From the NCBI RefSeq assembly GCF_000264995.1, contig NW_006767433.1, positions 206,953-270,952 on the forward strand: a stretch of DNA of 64,000 nucleotides. The letters run 5' to 3'. Shown here in pieces: positions 10,061 through 19,672 of the stretch (the stretch's first letter is position 1; each line of letters starts with the position of its first letter). A program made the position numbers and the translations under genes. The notes below the pieces were generated by a model, which saw only the letters and a program-made list of their open reading frames with translations, did not search any database and was not told the DNA's origin. This stretch comes from Punctularia strigosozonata HHB-11173 SS5 (taxonomy: Eukaryota; Basidiomycota; Agaricomycetes; Corticiales; Punctulariaceae).

Positions 10061-12143
10061 TTATACATCCTTCTTCGCCTCCTCCCTCCGCTGCTGCTGC
10101 GGCGAATGCTGCTGCCCAACATCGCCCAACACCTCGCCCACCTTCACCTTCTGCCCGTCCCTGATCGCGAACGTGAAGTCCTTCGGCGCCTCGAACACGA
10201 GCACGATCGTGCTCCCGAGGCAGAACCCGCCCATCTCCTCCGCCGGGCGGAGCGGCTTGCCGTTCAAGATCGGCGACGCCGCGGAGTAGACGGCCTCGGT
10301 GTACGTTCCGGGCGGCGGGACGCGGCCGCGGACGTTGGTGCGGAGCTCGTTGTCGAAGTTGAGGATGATGCTCCCGACGTTCGTCGCGCCGACGGGGACC
10401 ATGCTGAAGAAGCCGTATCGCCATCGGCCGAGGAGCGCGACGCGCTCGTTGAGCACGAACAAGTTTTGGAGCCGTTTGGCGACGTAAGGGGAGACGGAGA
10501 ACAGCTCGCCTGGAGGGATCGCGAGCGCGATTGAATTTCCGTAATCGGACGCGATTTCTGTGAGGACCGAACTCACCGACGAAGTGCCGCCTCTTCTCGA
10601 CCACCCACGCCGTCGGACTGTGGAACCGGTGGTAGTCGCCCGGCGCGAGGTAGATGACGCAGAAGAAGAGGGCGTTGCCCGGTTTGGTGCCCTGCTCGAA
10701 GATGCTGCCCCGCCTCTGGCCGAGGCTCGGGCGGACGCCCATCTCCTTCGCCACGGACGCGTCGTGCGCGGTCGTCTCCGCCAGCGACGCGTCCTCGTCC
10801 ACCACCGACGCGTCGACCTGCTTTCCGTGCCGCGGCGGCGGGCGCTTGGGATCGTCCGAGCCGGCGTTCGCGCCGGACCCTTCGACCTCCCGCTCCAGCA
10901 GCGGCTGGGCTTCCAGATCCGACGACGTCGAGGGCGTGCGCGTGCGCGGGGTGGACGTCCCGGACGAGGGCTCGGAGGCGCCGATGAGCTGCTTGAGCGT
11001 GTACTCGATCCCGTTCACGTTCGCGAACTCCTCGTCGGCGACGATGGACATGTCGTTGGTCGTCGGGAACTCGACGGGGCGCGAAGAAGTGGGTGTGCCG
11101 GGCGGCGTCTCGACGCCGAGCAGAGCGTCAAGAGAGTAGGTCAGGCCCTTGACCTGCTCCACCTGCTTGCCTTTCACGACGCCGTAGTGCAATACGGTAC
11201 CGTCCGCTGGGCTGACCTGTTGCCGCAGTCAGCAAACCGCCTCGGGAACAGCAAACGAGATGCTTTGCATACCAGAGCGGCTTGCGCAACGGGCCTCACG
11301 CCCTCCTTCAGTCTACGATAGAAGAATTCTCCGAGACTGCGATACTGAGTGAGATCGTCGGTCTCGATCTCGTCCAGATTGCACCCGAAAACCCATGCGT
11401 ATATGCGGAATCCGTACGGCCGGAACCAGACGGGAAGGGTGCAGCTATTGAGCCAGCCCCATAATCTCGACAGGTTTCGCCACGGGAGAGCCCCGAGGAC
11501 ATGTACCTGCAGCACGAGCGTCATACAATGCAAGGGAGATAAGGGTTGGGACGTGCTCACCTGCCAGGGCCCTTTTAGTCGCACGACCTCGCGCCCCTCG
11601 TCATCGACCTGGACGCGCTTCGAAGTATATCGTCGCCGAAGCTGGATCGCTACAAGGAGCAAAGCGCCGACTGCCAGAGGCAGCGGGAACCACTTCGTCG
11701 GCGTCTCCTTCCACGCGTACGCGAGCCTGCCTGACGAACACTCACTTCAGTCTGGGCCGCAGAGCATCCGCCCCCCACCCAGTCCTCAGCCCCCTCGTCC
11801 CCCAGCCCGACGTCGCGTCAAGGTTACGACAGAAATCCTGGTCGAGTTGAGGGAAGGACGGGGGTGGGGGAGGGTTGACCACGGTCGCGCTCGCGAATAA
11901 TATATGCAGTTAGCGAGGACACGTACGGTACAACGGGAGATGGCGACGAGGGTCCTGGCTGGTGTGCTGCTCCGACGACGGGCCACCGGGTCCCTTGGTC
12001 GACAACGACCTGGACCTGACCGAGTGCGTCCATTGACCTGCTCGAGGGAGGGGGGCGCTGGCGAGGCGCAGAGGGAAGGGTAGCGTGCCACGCTGCAGGC
12101 GGCTAGCGCTGTTCAAGAGCGAGGGAAGGGTCGAGGAGACCAT
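10061..12143 (-). CDS. PSD1: Mitochondrial phosphatidylserine decarboxylase proenzyme
   Basis: Converts phosphatidylserine to phosphatidylethanolamine in the mitochondrial inner membrane. Exon 1 (from ATG 12143) encodes a basic, Ser/Arg-rich presequence ([19 protein letters not shown]). The next exon reads [14 protein letters not shown] and a membrane segment [11 protein letters not shown]. The catalytic core has [13 protein letters not shown], then [19 protein letters not shown] and SPADG. Near the end lies GGFCLGST, whose LGST is the self-cleavage site that turns the serine into the pyruvoyl cofactor. The histidine segment GDYHRFHSP is present. Between the SPADG region and GDYHRFHSP sits a long low-complexity Ser/Thr/Pro/acidic insertion of over 100 residues (about 10700-11050), longer than I expect in yeast Psd1. 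The stop is TAA at 10061-10063. ChaC follows on the same strand after 220 bases. Confidence 0.92.
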
Positions 12144-12539
12144 GGTCGCATATTTTTTTTGCAGGTGATTACGACTTGGCGGCGGGTTTGTCGTAAATTA
12201 TTTTATTCGGCTCGGTGCAACGTGCGACGCGGCGGGAGAGGGGTGGGCGAAGCGCGGCGGCGGCGCGCCCCCTTGCCGCTAAATATTCCCTTTCGTGGAG
12301 CCCTCCCCCCCCCTCCAACATGAAGTCATCTACATCACATTCGCTACATACGACCTACGACTCCATCCACAACTACAGTACTATCCGATGTAAAGTACTT
12401 ATAATCTCGCCAGAAGCTTCAATCAAGGGAGCCAGACGGACCATGAGGCGCGCCACGCTTATCTGATTACATACACGGTCGAGACCGCGGTACGCCGATA
12501 ATTGACGAGAAGAGAACATGTGGGCTTGTGCTGCGGTGG
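12144..12539. other. PSD1 promoter region and MED21 3' flank
   Basis: About 400 bases between the MED21 stop and the PSD1 start, both on the minus strand. It contains a GC-rich block (12210-12290) followed by an A/T-rich motif CTAAATATTCCC at about 12279. No gene is seen. Confidence 0.4.
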
Positions 12540-13365
12540 TCAGCCTGGCGGACCGGTCGGGTCCACGTCGTCCAGCATCCTCCGGAGAACGTCCGAGACC
12601 TGTCTATGCAAGTCCTCTACATACAGAGGCATAAACGTCAACGCCGTGTTGTTCACAGTAAGAGCTTCGGTGGGACCGAGAGCAAAAAGACGCACTCGCG
12701 CGGCTCAAGGCGTGGATGTACTCGGCGTTCGCCTCTTGCATCTCGTTTTCGAGAGCTTGCAATCTCGTCGCCTATATTCGAAAACGCCCAAGTTAGAATC
12801 GACCGGTGGCAGACGCGCATACGTGCGACGTGGAATCTCGACTTGCCTGCGATTCCTCCGACTCGGGTTCGGGCAATGACTGGATCAAGAATTCGATCTG
12901 CTTCGCTTTCACCATGAGATCCGTCACGAGTTCCTTCTTGTTGGCTGAAAAAGCGCGTTCGAGGGTGAGAACTTTTGGGTGACGAAGAAAGAGGAGGTGC
13001 GCATGCCCACCTTCAAGCACCTCCGGAGGGTCGAACTTTTCCGGGTTGCGCTGCTTCGTGATCGGTATCTGCGGGCTCACTTGCGCAAAGTTGGAGCGCG
13101 TCGTGAGGTAGGCGATGCTACTCGACATGATTTGCAGGAGCTGCGCACGAACATCGTCGTCAGTCCGTCGTTGGTCCAGACGAAGGAGGTGCTTTCAAAA
13201 GATAACAGGGGAGATATAGGAACAGCCACGTACCTGCTGTATCTCATCCTAAATTCCAGCCATATTAGACAGAACAGGAACAGAGAGTGCTTCAGCGTTT
13301 CAACAGGTTCGCTGGGGCTCAAACACAAGCAAGGGCCGGACCTGTAGCTGAGTGACGCGGTCCAT
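12540..13365 (-). CDS. MED21: Mediator complex subunit 21
   Basis: Seven short exons on the minus strand. ATG at 13365 gives MDRVTQLQ, then DEIQQ, then LLQIMSSSIAYLTTRSNFAQ with VSPQIPITKQRNP following, ANKKELVTDLMVKAKQIE, FLIQSLPEPESEESQ, ATRLQALENEMQEANAEY, and KDLHRQVSDVLRRMLDD, ending at TGA 12540-12542. This is the full Med21 (Srb7) layout: an N-terminal helix, the short Pro-rich link, the signature helix around ELV-DL-KAKQIE-LI-SLP, and a C-terminal coiled coil. Med21 pairs with Med7 in the middle module of Mediator and is essential for RNA polymerase II transcription. Introns are 50-110 bases with regular GT-AG ends. Length (about 150 residues) matches the family. Confidence 0.9.
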
Positions 13366-13934
13366 GCTACTCAATTCCTGAAGCATTTCCGACGGACTCG
13401 CCACGACCCAGAGGCGAGCGAAAGTGCCGAAACCAGCGTATATGCAATAAGGTGGAAAGGTGTTTCTGGGTAGCGCCGAAGAAGACGGAAACAGCGTCGG
13501 TGGCGATGATCCCCCGTGGGACATGGTTTTCGCCTGACTGACTGACGAGCTCGAATTCGCCCGACGGGTATTGTTGCGTGTCGAGATTGCTATGAGGCAC
13601 GTTGTACCATGGCTTAACGCTTCCGGCCGCACGAATCAGGATATCTTTGGTCGAGAGCACAGGAGCAGCTCGCACGGTGGAGTAGTACTAATATTGTGCA
13701 GACAGCGGACCTTGATCGCAGCTACCTCATGCGATTCGTTGCCAACTATTCTTTGTGATATAAGGATGATTAGACCGGGACAAAGTGAATCACGCCTCAT
13801 ATGCCGAATGGGAGGGTTGAAGAACAGTCGTCACGTATTCTAATACAACCGACGCCCACGATTCCTTCATGCGAAATGCAATACGCTAGTGTTAGTCCTT
13901 GATACTATGGTATGAGTGAATCAGTACTTACAGA
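13366..13934. other. Intergenic, no supported gene
   Basis: Promoter side of MED21 and 3' flank of the small cysteine-rich gene. A 102-codon minus-strand frame (13367-13675) has no recognisable motif and overlaps the MED21 leader, so I do not call it. Confidence 0.4.
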
Positions 13935-14141
13935 TCATTCGCAGCATGGTTTCCCTGTCTCGAGGTCGATGCAATCGCACATGCGGGAGTCGAGGGGGCC
14001 TGGCACCGGTCCGCTGATTGTCGTTCCATGTTATGTTGAAAGAGGAAATCCACGAACGGGTACGACTTACGCCGCGACAACCTGAACGCCTGCGAGGACA
14101 ATAAAAAAGGCGGCGCAGCTGATGAGTGGCTTGAAGAGCAT
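13935..14141 (-). CDS. Tiny secreted cysteine-rich peptide precursor (49 residues)
   Basis: Two exons, 14141-14071 and 14013-13935, joined across a 57-base GT-AG intron, give a 49-residue protein. Residues 1-24 (start MLFKPLISCAAFFIVLAGVQ) form a textbook signal peptide ending VVAA. The mature part is about 25 residues with four cysteines in the order C-x-C then CC near the end (MCDCIDLETGKPCCE). A strong TATA box, TATATAAG, lies about 50 bases upstream of the ATG at 14192-14199. I do not recognise the family. The combination of signal peptide, intron placement and TATA box supports a real gene; the very short length weakens the case. A secreted effector-like, antimicrobial or wall-associated peptide is possible, but no function is claimed. 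Confidence 0.45.
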
Positions 14142-14191
14142 CGTGAACTGAATGGCAAGGAGACTACCCAGGACACGATACGTATGACCCC

Positions 14192-14199
14192 TTATATAC
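14192..14199 (-). promoter_or_regulatory. TATA box for the small cysteine-rich gene
   Basis: The minus strand reads AGTATATAAGGGG here, 50-58 bases before the ATG at 14141. Sequence and spacing fit a fungal TATA box with a short leader. Confidence 0.45.
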
Positions 14200-14576
14200 T
14201 TCGACGGGTTCAAGGCAACGCAACACATTGGCAAATACGAACTGCGCCGATAACACGGATGATGGGCGCCACCGACTCATCGCAGTCATTCAAACACATT
14301 TCTCCCTTCATCGGACGCGACGGGGTGATGGCGACCGGCAACGGGCAGCCGACTCCCATTTTCATCCCGTCTCCGGCTGCGGCAGGAGCGTTGCGCATGG
14401 CCCACGCCACGTATGACCCAGTTAGATCGGTCGTATTGGAACGATCCGCACCCGGGCGAGAGTTGGAAACGACAAAACAGGTGGCTTCTTATCGACCGGA
14501 TACTGTCCCTGGCAGTAGTCGCGAGCAAAAATAGCAGCTGGATACGAGTTTACCGGCCAGAAACTCGGAAATAGGT
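14200..14576. other. Intergenic, no supported gene
   Basis: Open frames on both strands (for example 14184-14534 plus) overlap one another and carry no motif. Nothing further is seen. Confidence 0.4.
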
Positions 14577-15825
14577 TCAAGAAGGTGCCCATGGAGTCAC
14601 CGATGAATCACTCGATGTTCGGGAAAGACCACCATGGCCAGTTCGACAAGACACGGGTTCCCGCCAAGCCCCGCCAAACCCGGGAGGAGGCGACACCTTC
14701 ATAGCGGTGAGACCTCGCGCACTGCCTGGGGTGCAGTGAACGGCAAGCGATACCAGTGCACCGCATGAGGTGAACACCCTCCGGTTCCAAGAACGTAAGA
14801 GCCGGGCACGAGCGAGCGATGTGCTCGACGATTTCGTCGGTCCAGTCGAAGGATATGGACATGCTGAGTTGGCGGAGGTTGTCGAGTGGGGGCATGCGCA
14901 GCAGAACGGTCGGCAGCGGCAGCGGAACCCGTACTTCCGGTGCTTGAGCAACATGGAGCGCCTCGAGGACCTGTATCGGGCTCTCGAAGGGACAAATCGA
15001 ACATTGCATCCCTTTCGTCTGCGGTTCCGTTCTCCTTGGAGGAAAGGGTTTCCTTATGTGCTGTAGGCGCTCAGCTGATGATAGTTCGAAAGGCAGGAAG
15101 GGAAGCACAGTATTCCTGCCGAGCTACCAATGAGGATTCCTCAGGGAGCACAGGGACAACGATGGCGGCTGGAAAGTTAACAAGCCTGAGGGTGATATAT
15201 ATCGGCCAGCCGCAGTAGACGCCAGAGACGATCGAGTGCATCCAGGAAGGCCTCGTGATGTTTGCCTGCGATAGGACCCATATCTATGACTGTCTCGTGC
15301 AGCCAAGTCAACCGAGCTACATGTGCCAATGCCGTTGCTGTAAACGATCCTTCAGAGCGCACGGTACGGAGGTTGGGAGGAGTGAGCACCAGCTTTTGGA
15401 GCAATTCCTCCGTCCTTGAGTAGGACACGGACCCAACGCGGAAGCGCGAAACGGCGATATTGAGGACTTCTAGATGAGAGATGCGATATAGGACGACGAG
15501 CATTTCCGCGTACCGAGCCAGGCGCGCGTCAAACCGCAGTTGACGCAACCGAAGAAAAAGGTCGATATCTTCTGTAAAGGGGAGGAAGGCATGGAAGACG
15601 ACGTCGAAGTCGATGACATCGGTGAAGGCCATGTACAACGAGCTGACCCTCCGAGCACAATAAAGGTGTCAATCGCGCGCGCCAGTTCCTGGATAGCAAA
15701 GGACAGACAAGTCCGTCAGCCAACCGCCCAGGAGCGCAGGGCGCGGAAGGTCGCCAACTCGTGCAACTATCTCTTGAACCTGGAGCGCGCGGTGCATTGC
15801 AGAGACGAAGTCGGGTAGTAGTGGA
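14577..15825 (-). pseudogene. Decayed F-box/LRR gene, partner of aldo/keto reductase AKR-1
   Basis: The minus strand begins near 15825 with MHRALQVQEIVARV, matching the start of the intact gene at 51113 (MHRVLLLQDTVEQIV), but that frame soon closes. A 153-residue stretch (15638-15177) aligns with the paralog's middle: it includes FTEDIDLFLRLRQLRFDA (against FEHDIELFPRVRFLCFDA) and a segment near DALDRLWRLL (against DALGRLWHLP). A further stretch (15108-14608) has FDWTDEIVEHIARSCPALT, matching YDWTDEVIEHIARSCPALT. The pieces lie in different frames and are separated by stops. They keep the paralog's order, so this is one copy with several breaks. It sits about 280 bases downstream of AKR-1 on the same strand. 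Confidence 0.65.
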
Positions 15826-16102
15826 AGTGAGCATGCGGTCGTCGCGTTGGATAAAGGAGTCGCGTATCATCGTCTTCCGAAAATATCACATGGCCGGCCA
15901 AGACCGAGCTTTTCAGTAGGCGAAGATCTCGCTATGTAGTGCTCTACAATATCCAGAGCACGCGGGCCCTCACGAACGACACTGGGCGTATTGTACAAAC
16001 ATTGCTTTTGGCTCTCCGGGCATTCCCCGCCGAAGCTCAGACGCGTTTTCAGGAAGCTACTAGTACAAAAAAAGTACCGCGTACAGCTGATGCGTGCGCT
16101 GT

Positions 16103-17640
16103 TCACGAGTGCCCGGACACCGGGCGGGGTTGGTATGGCTCCTCGAGGCGTTTCACCTCCTCCTCGGTCAGGGTGATCTTGGTCGCGGCTGCAAAGGTGT
16201 CAATCATCATCCAAGAAGGAAGGCGAGGGTGTCCTCGCACGAGGAGCGTACCGACGAGATCCTCGAGGTTTTTGAGGCTGGTGGTACCGACGATCGGGGC
16301 TGTGACGCCCTCCTTGCCCATGCTCCACGCGACGGCGACCTGTGCCATCGTGATACCGCGCTTGTTCGCGATCTCTTCGATCCTGTAGCGACGGGCTCAG
16401 AAATTGGGAATCGCGCACGCGTTGAAAAAAAAAAAAAAGCTCGCTCACCGCGTGATGACTTCTTCGGCCCCGTACCCGAGGTAGCCGTTTTGCCATCTAG
16501 GAATAACGCGTTCGTCAGCGGCACGATGGAGTCGCGCGCAGATGCCAGGCGGATGCTCACGGGTCGGTCTCCTTACGCTTGGTGGTCGCGTTCAGCGGGC
16601 GACACACGAGCCCGCGCGCGAGCGGGGACCAGGGGATGATACCGACGCCGAAATGCTTCAGCGTCGGGAACATCTCGCGCTCCTCCTCGCGGTAGATGAC
16701 CGAGTGGTGGTTCTGCATCGACACGAAGGGCGTGAGGTTGTGGGTGATCGCGTAGTCTGGACACGGTCGCAGCGTCAGTTCCTCGGTGGGGAGATGGGGT
16801 GAAGAAGGAGCGTACTCTGCATGACGCTGAACTGCCAAGCCCAGCACGAGCTCATGCCGATGTAGCGCACATAACCGGCTTTGACAACGTCGTGCAGCGC
16901 CTGCATCGTCTCTTCGATCGGCGTCTGGGAGTCGAAGCGGTGGCACTGGAGCACGTCGATGTAGTCCAGTTGCAGCCTCTTCAACGACGCCTTGACCGAG
17001 TCGAAGATATGCTGTGAATCCGACAGGATGAACCATCAGTCGTGTACGAGAGAGGGGGTGGACGTGGACGTGGACGGACCTTGCGGCTCAGCCCATGTTG
17101 GTTGACGTAGCCCATTTTGTCGACGTCGCTGAACACTGTGTCCTCCTCGTACGACCGCGCGACGGTGAAGAAGACCTTGGTCATCACAACGATCTCGCCG
17201 CGAGGCAGGTTAAGCTGCTTGATCGCGCGTCCGAGGATCTCCTCCGACAACCCATGCGAGTAAACCTGCAACACTTTTCGTCACGGATGCGAGGAGTCAA
17301 GTGTGAGAATGTACACGTACGTTCGCGGTGTCGAAGGTGTTGATACCAGCATCGTATCTACGATCCGTCGATACGATTTAGATTGCGCACTGTTCCGTAT
17401 GAGAGTGCGATGACGTACGCAGCCTTGATGTGCTTGATCGCTTCCTCTTCTTCGAGGACCCAGCCTTGCCATTTGGGCGTCCCATACGACATGCATCCCA
17501 GAATGAGCTTGGACACCTTTAAACCGGACTTGCCGAGGCGCACTGGAGCCCCAGCGACGTCAAGCATGATATACCATGCAGAATTTCGAGCACTCACCAT
17601 ATGGCATCTCCTTCTTGACGATGGTGGTGGTAGTAGACAT
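16103..17640 (-). CDS. Aldo/keto reductase AKR-1
   Basis: Nine or so exons from ATG 17640 ([14 protein letters not shown]) to TGA 16103-16105. It folds as an NADPH-dependent (alpha/beta)8 aldo/keto reductase of the group related to potassium-channel beta subunits and yeast YPR127W-like proteins. The catalytic tetrad is visible: Asp in NTFDTAN, Tyr in ANVYS, Lys in VVMTKVFF, His in VLQCHRFD. Cofactor-site landmarks are [38 protein letters not shown] and [18 protein letters not shown]. No internal stop or frameshift is seen. The intron before EEIANKRG holds 14 consecutive T on the coding strand (16425-16438). Two relatives lie at 46.9 and 49.1 kb; AKR-3 is by far the closer. Natural substrate unknown. 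It is followed by a decayed F-box gene. Confidence 0.9.
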
Positions 17641-18217
17641 ATCTTGGATATGGTGCTAGTGATTACGGGATGTGCGATGGGCAGAGGAACCTGGGAAGCG
17701 GGAATGAAGATGGCAGGTGTACCCATGAACCTCTTATAGCGCAGTAACCCATTCGTGAACCCTATCTCATAGGGTACGCAGGTGGATCGCGCGGGTCGCA
17801 TGCCAGTCAGCACACGCCTATTCGTTCACGTTGCGTAGCCGTCCCGGCGTCCACCCCCCGGCTTGCGCCGCGCTTCCCGATGCATTCACTTTTATACTGC
17901 CTTCGTAAAGCCTCACCCACCCGGTGGGGGTCACGAGCATGTTTCGCCGCGGAGCTCGACGCCCAATGTTCAGCGTTCAACGACTAGAACAATCGATGCC
18001 CAGGTCGCTCGGATAGCCAGGCAAGGTCGAATCCCGGGTAGGACGCGTCGCGAAGTTGCCATATGAGTCGCAAGTGGAAAAGCACCGGTGCCATCGCTTG
18101 CCATTTGCTCATGCGTGCATGTGACCGTGAAAGGTGCGACACAGCCACATGTAAAAGGAGACTTGATTAATTTCTGGCCTGGGTTGATGACCCACTGAGA
18201 TTGTTAGATGCTCCGTG
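17641..18217. other. Intergenic, AKR-1 promoter side and tRNA 5' flank
   Basis: About 580 bases with no supported gene. The open frames are short and patternless. Confidence 0.4.
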
Positions 18218-18302
18218 TGCCCCATGGCTGAGTTGGTTACAGCGTCCGACTGTTATAAACTTCGGCATCGGAAGGTCGTGAGTTCGAGCCTCACTGGGGC
18301 AG
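18218..18302 (+). tRNA. tRNA-Asn (GTT) with an 11-base intron
   Basis: All four stems fold. Acceptor TGCCCCA pairs with TGGGGCA, D stem GCTG with CAGC, anticodon stem TCCGA with TCGGA, and T stem GTGAG with CTCAC around loop TTCGAGC. Reading the loop as C-T-GTT-A gives anticodon GTT. The extra bases TAAACTTCGGC then sit after position 37, the standard site for nuclear tRNA introns. The discriminator base at 18302 is G, as in eukaryotic tRNA-Asn. The internal A box (TGGCTGAGTTGG) and B box (AGTTCGAGCCT) are present. Confidence 0.9.
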
Positions 18303-18564
18303 TGACCTGGTACAAGTTCTGATGTGCACTGGATCGCTTTTTTTCCCTTTTACGTGCTTGCTTTCTATTCATCGTACCTTTTGCTGGCCAAATTATACTC
18401 GTGCACGTTTGGCGTGCTATTCAGGGTTCAGCGAATGTAACCCAACGCTGATTCAGCGCCAATGGCTGTGCAGGCATTCACCTCTTCGTCTACTGGACCT
18501 ACGATCGTCCCTCCAATCCCCATTTCCCTCCTTTCTTTCTACCCTACGGTACAGTACCAGAGTC

Positions 18565-19672
18565 ATGGGGAATGATGGAGGAAGTATTCCAGACCGGCGC
18601 GATCTCGTACGCACAAAGCCAAAGGTACGGCGTCCGATGTCGTTCCTCCCCGTCCCTCGCTAACTCAAGTCGTTGTCTCGTCGTTGTCGTAGGCCGAGCA
18701 AGCGGATAAGGCGAACCAGACTCGCGCTCGATGGCACTTCTGTGCGCTGTCGAAGAAGCCGCTCCAGGAACCCGTCGTGTCCTGTGCCCTCGGCAAGCTA
18801 TACAACCGAGAAGCCATCATCGAGTACCTGCTAGACAAGACGGCCTACGGCGATGGACAGGAGATATGCGGGCACATACGGTCTCTCAAGGTGCGTCTCC
18901 TCCCGTCGTCCGCATCCGGCCGTTTCGCGCTCAGTTTCCAACGTATATCACATTCGTCAGGACGTCAAGACCTTGAAACTGACCCCGAACCCCGCGCCCC
19001 GGTCCACAGCGGACACCACCTCCGACGAGTTCAGGCCCCAGTTCATCTGCCCGCTCACCGCGAAGGAGATGACCGGCGCGCTTCCCTTCGTCTATATCGC
19101 CACCTGCGGCTGCGTCTTCTCGCACGCCGGGCTCAAGTCCCTCGCCTCCTCCTCGCCCAAAGACTCCCCCAAGGACTCGGCCACTCCTCCGCCCGCCGAG
19201 CACAAGCAGCTCGACCTCTGCCCGCAGTGCGGCGCCAAGTACGACAAATCGTCCGACGTGCTGCCCCTCAACCCCTCCCCGGAAGAGGAGGAGAAGCTCC
19301 GGCTCGCGATGGAGCTCAAGCGCGCCGCCGAGCCCGCTCCGACGACCAAAAAGGGCGGCAAGAAACGGAAAGCGGACAAGGTGGAGAAGGGCGAGGAAGG
19401 CGAGGCGAAGAAGAAGGCGAGGCAGCCGGTGCCGAGCATGAACCCGTCGATCGCGGCGGCGTCGAAGGCGGTGGTATCGAGCCTGGCGATGGAAGAGGCG
19501 AAGCGGAAGGCGGGCATGAGCGATGCCGTGAAAGAGCTGTATGCGAGCAAGGACGGCCCAAAGCGAAAGGAGACGTTCATGACCATGGGCACGTTCACGA
19601 GGGTGCGTTCCATTCTAACGTTGTTCAGACATATTGCGCTGACGGACTGCCTGTTGTATACAGTATGCGTGA
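18565..19672 (+). CDS. RTF2: Replication termination factor 2 homolog
   Basis: Four exons. ATG at 18565 (MGNDGGSIPDRRDLVRTKPK) is followed by WHFCALSKKPLQEPVVSCAL with GKLYNREAIIEYLLD, the N-terminal part of the Rtf2 zinc-binding domain. FICPLTAKEMTG, IATCGCVFSHAGLKSL and LCPQCGAKYDKSSDVLPLNP complete the modified RING-like region. A lysine-rich stretch (KKGGKKRKADK) resembles a nuclear localisation signal. The protein ends TMGTFTRYA at TGA 19670-19672, with the last residues after a small intron, as usual for the family. Rtf2 acts in the nucleus at stalled or site-specifically paused replication forks and has been linked to splicing in fission yeast. Length, about 295 residues, is normal. 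Confidence 0.92.

Noticed and set aside
10560-11321. A 253-codon plus-strand frame opposite the phosphatidylserine decarboxylase
   Set aside because: Antisense shadow of a GC-rich coding exon; low-complexity Arg/Asp-rich translation with no motif.
14608-15108. A 166-codon minus-strand frame as an intact protein
   Set aside because: It is only one fragment of the F-box/LRR paralog; its neighbours are in other frames, so it was placed in the pseudogene.
16425-16438. Run of 14 A on the plus strand as a poly(A) tail of a retroposed copy
   Set aside because: It lies inside an AKR-1 intron between splice sites, and AKR-1 keeps its other introns, so it is a simple homopolymer.
18218-18302. Reading the tRNA from 18219 with a mismatched acceptor stem
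   Set aside because: Shifting the start by one base to 18218 pairs all seven acceptor positions and leaves G as discriminator, as expected for tRNA-Asn.
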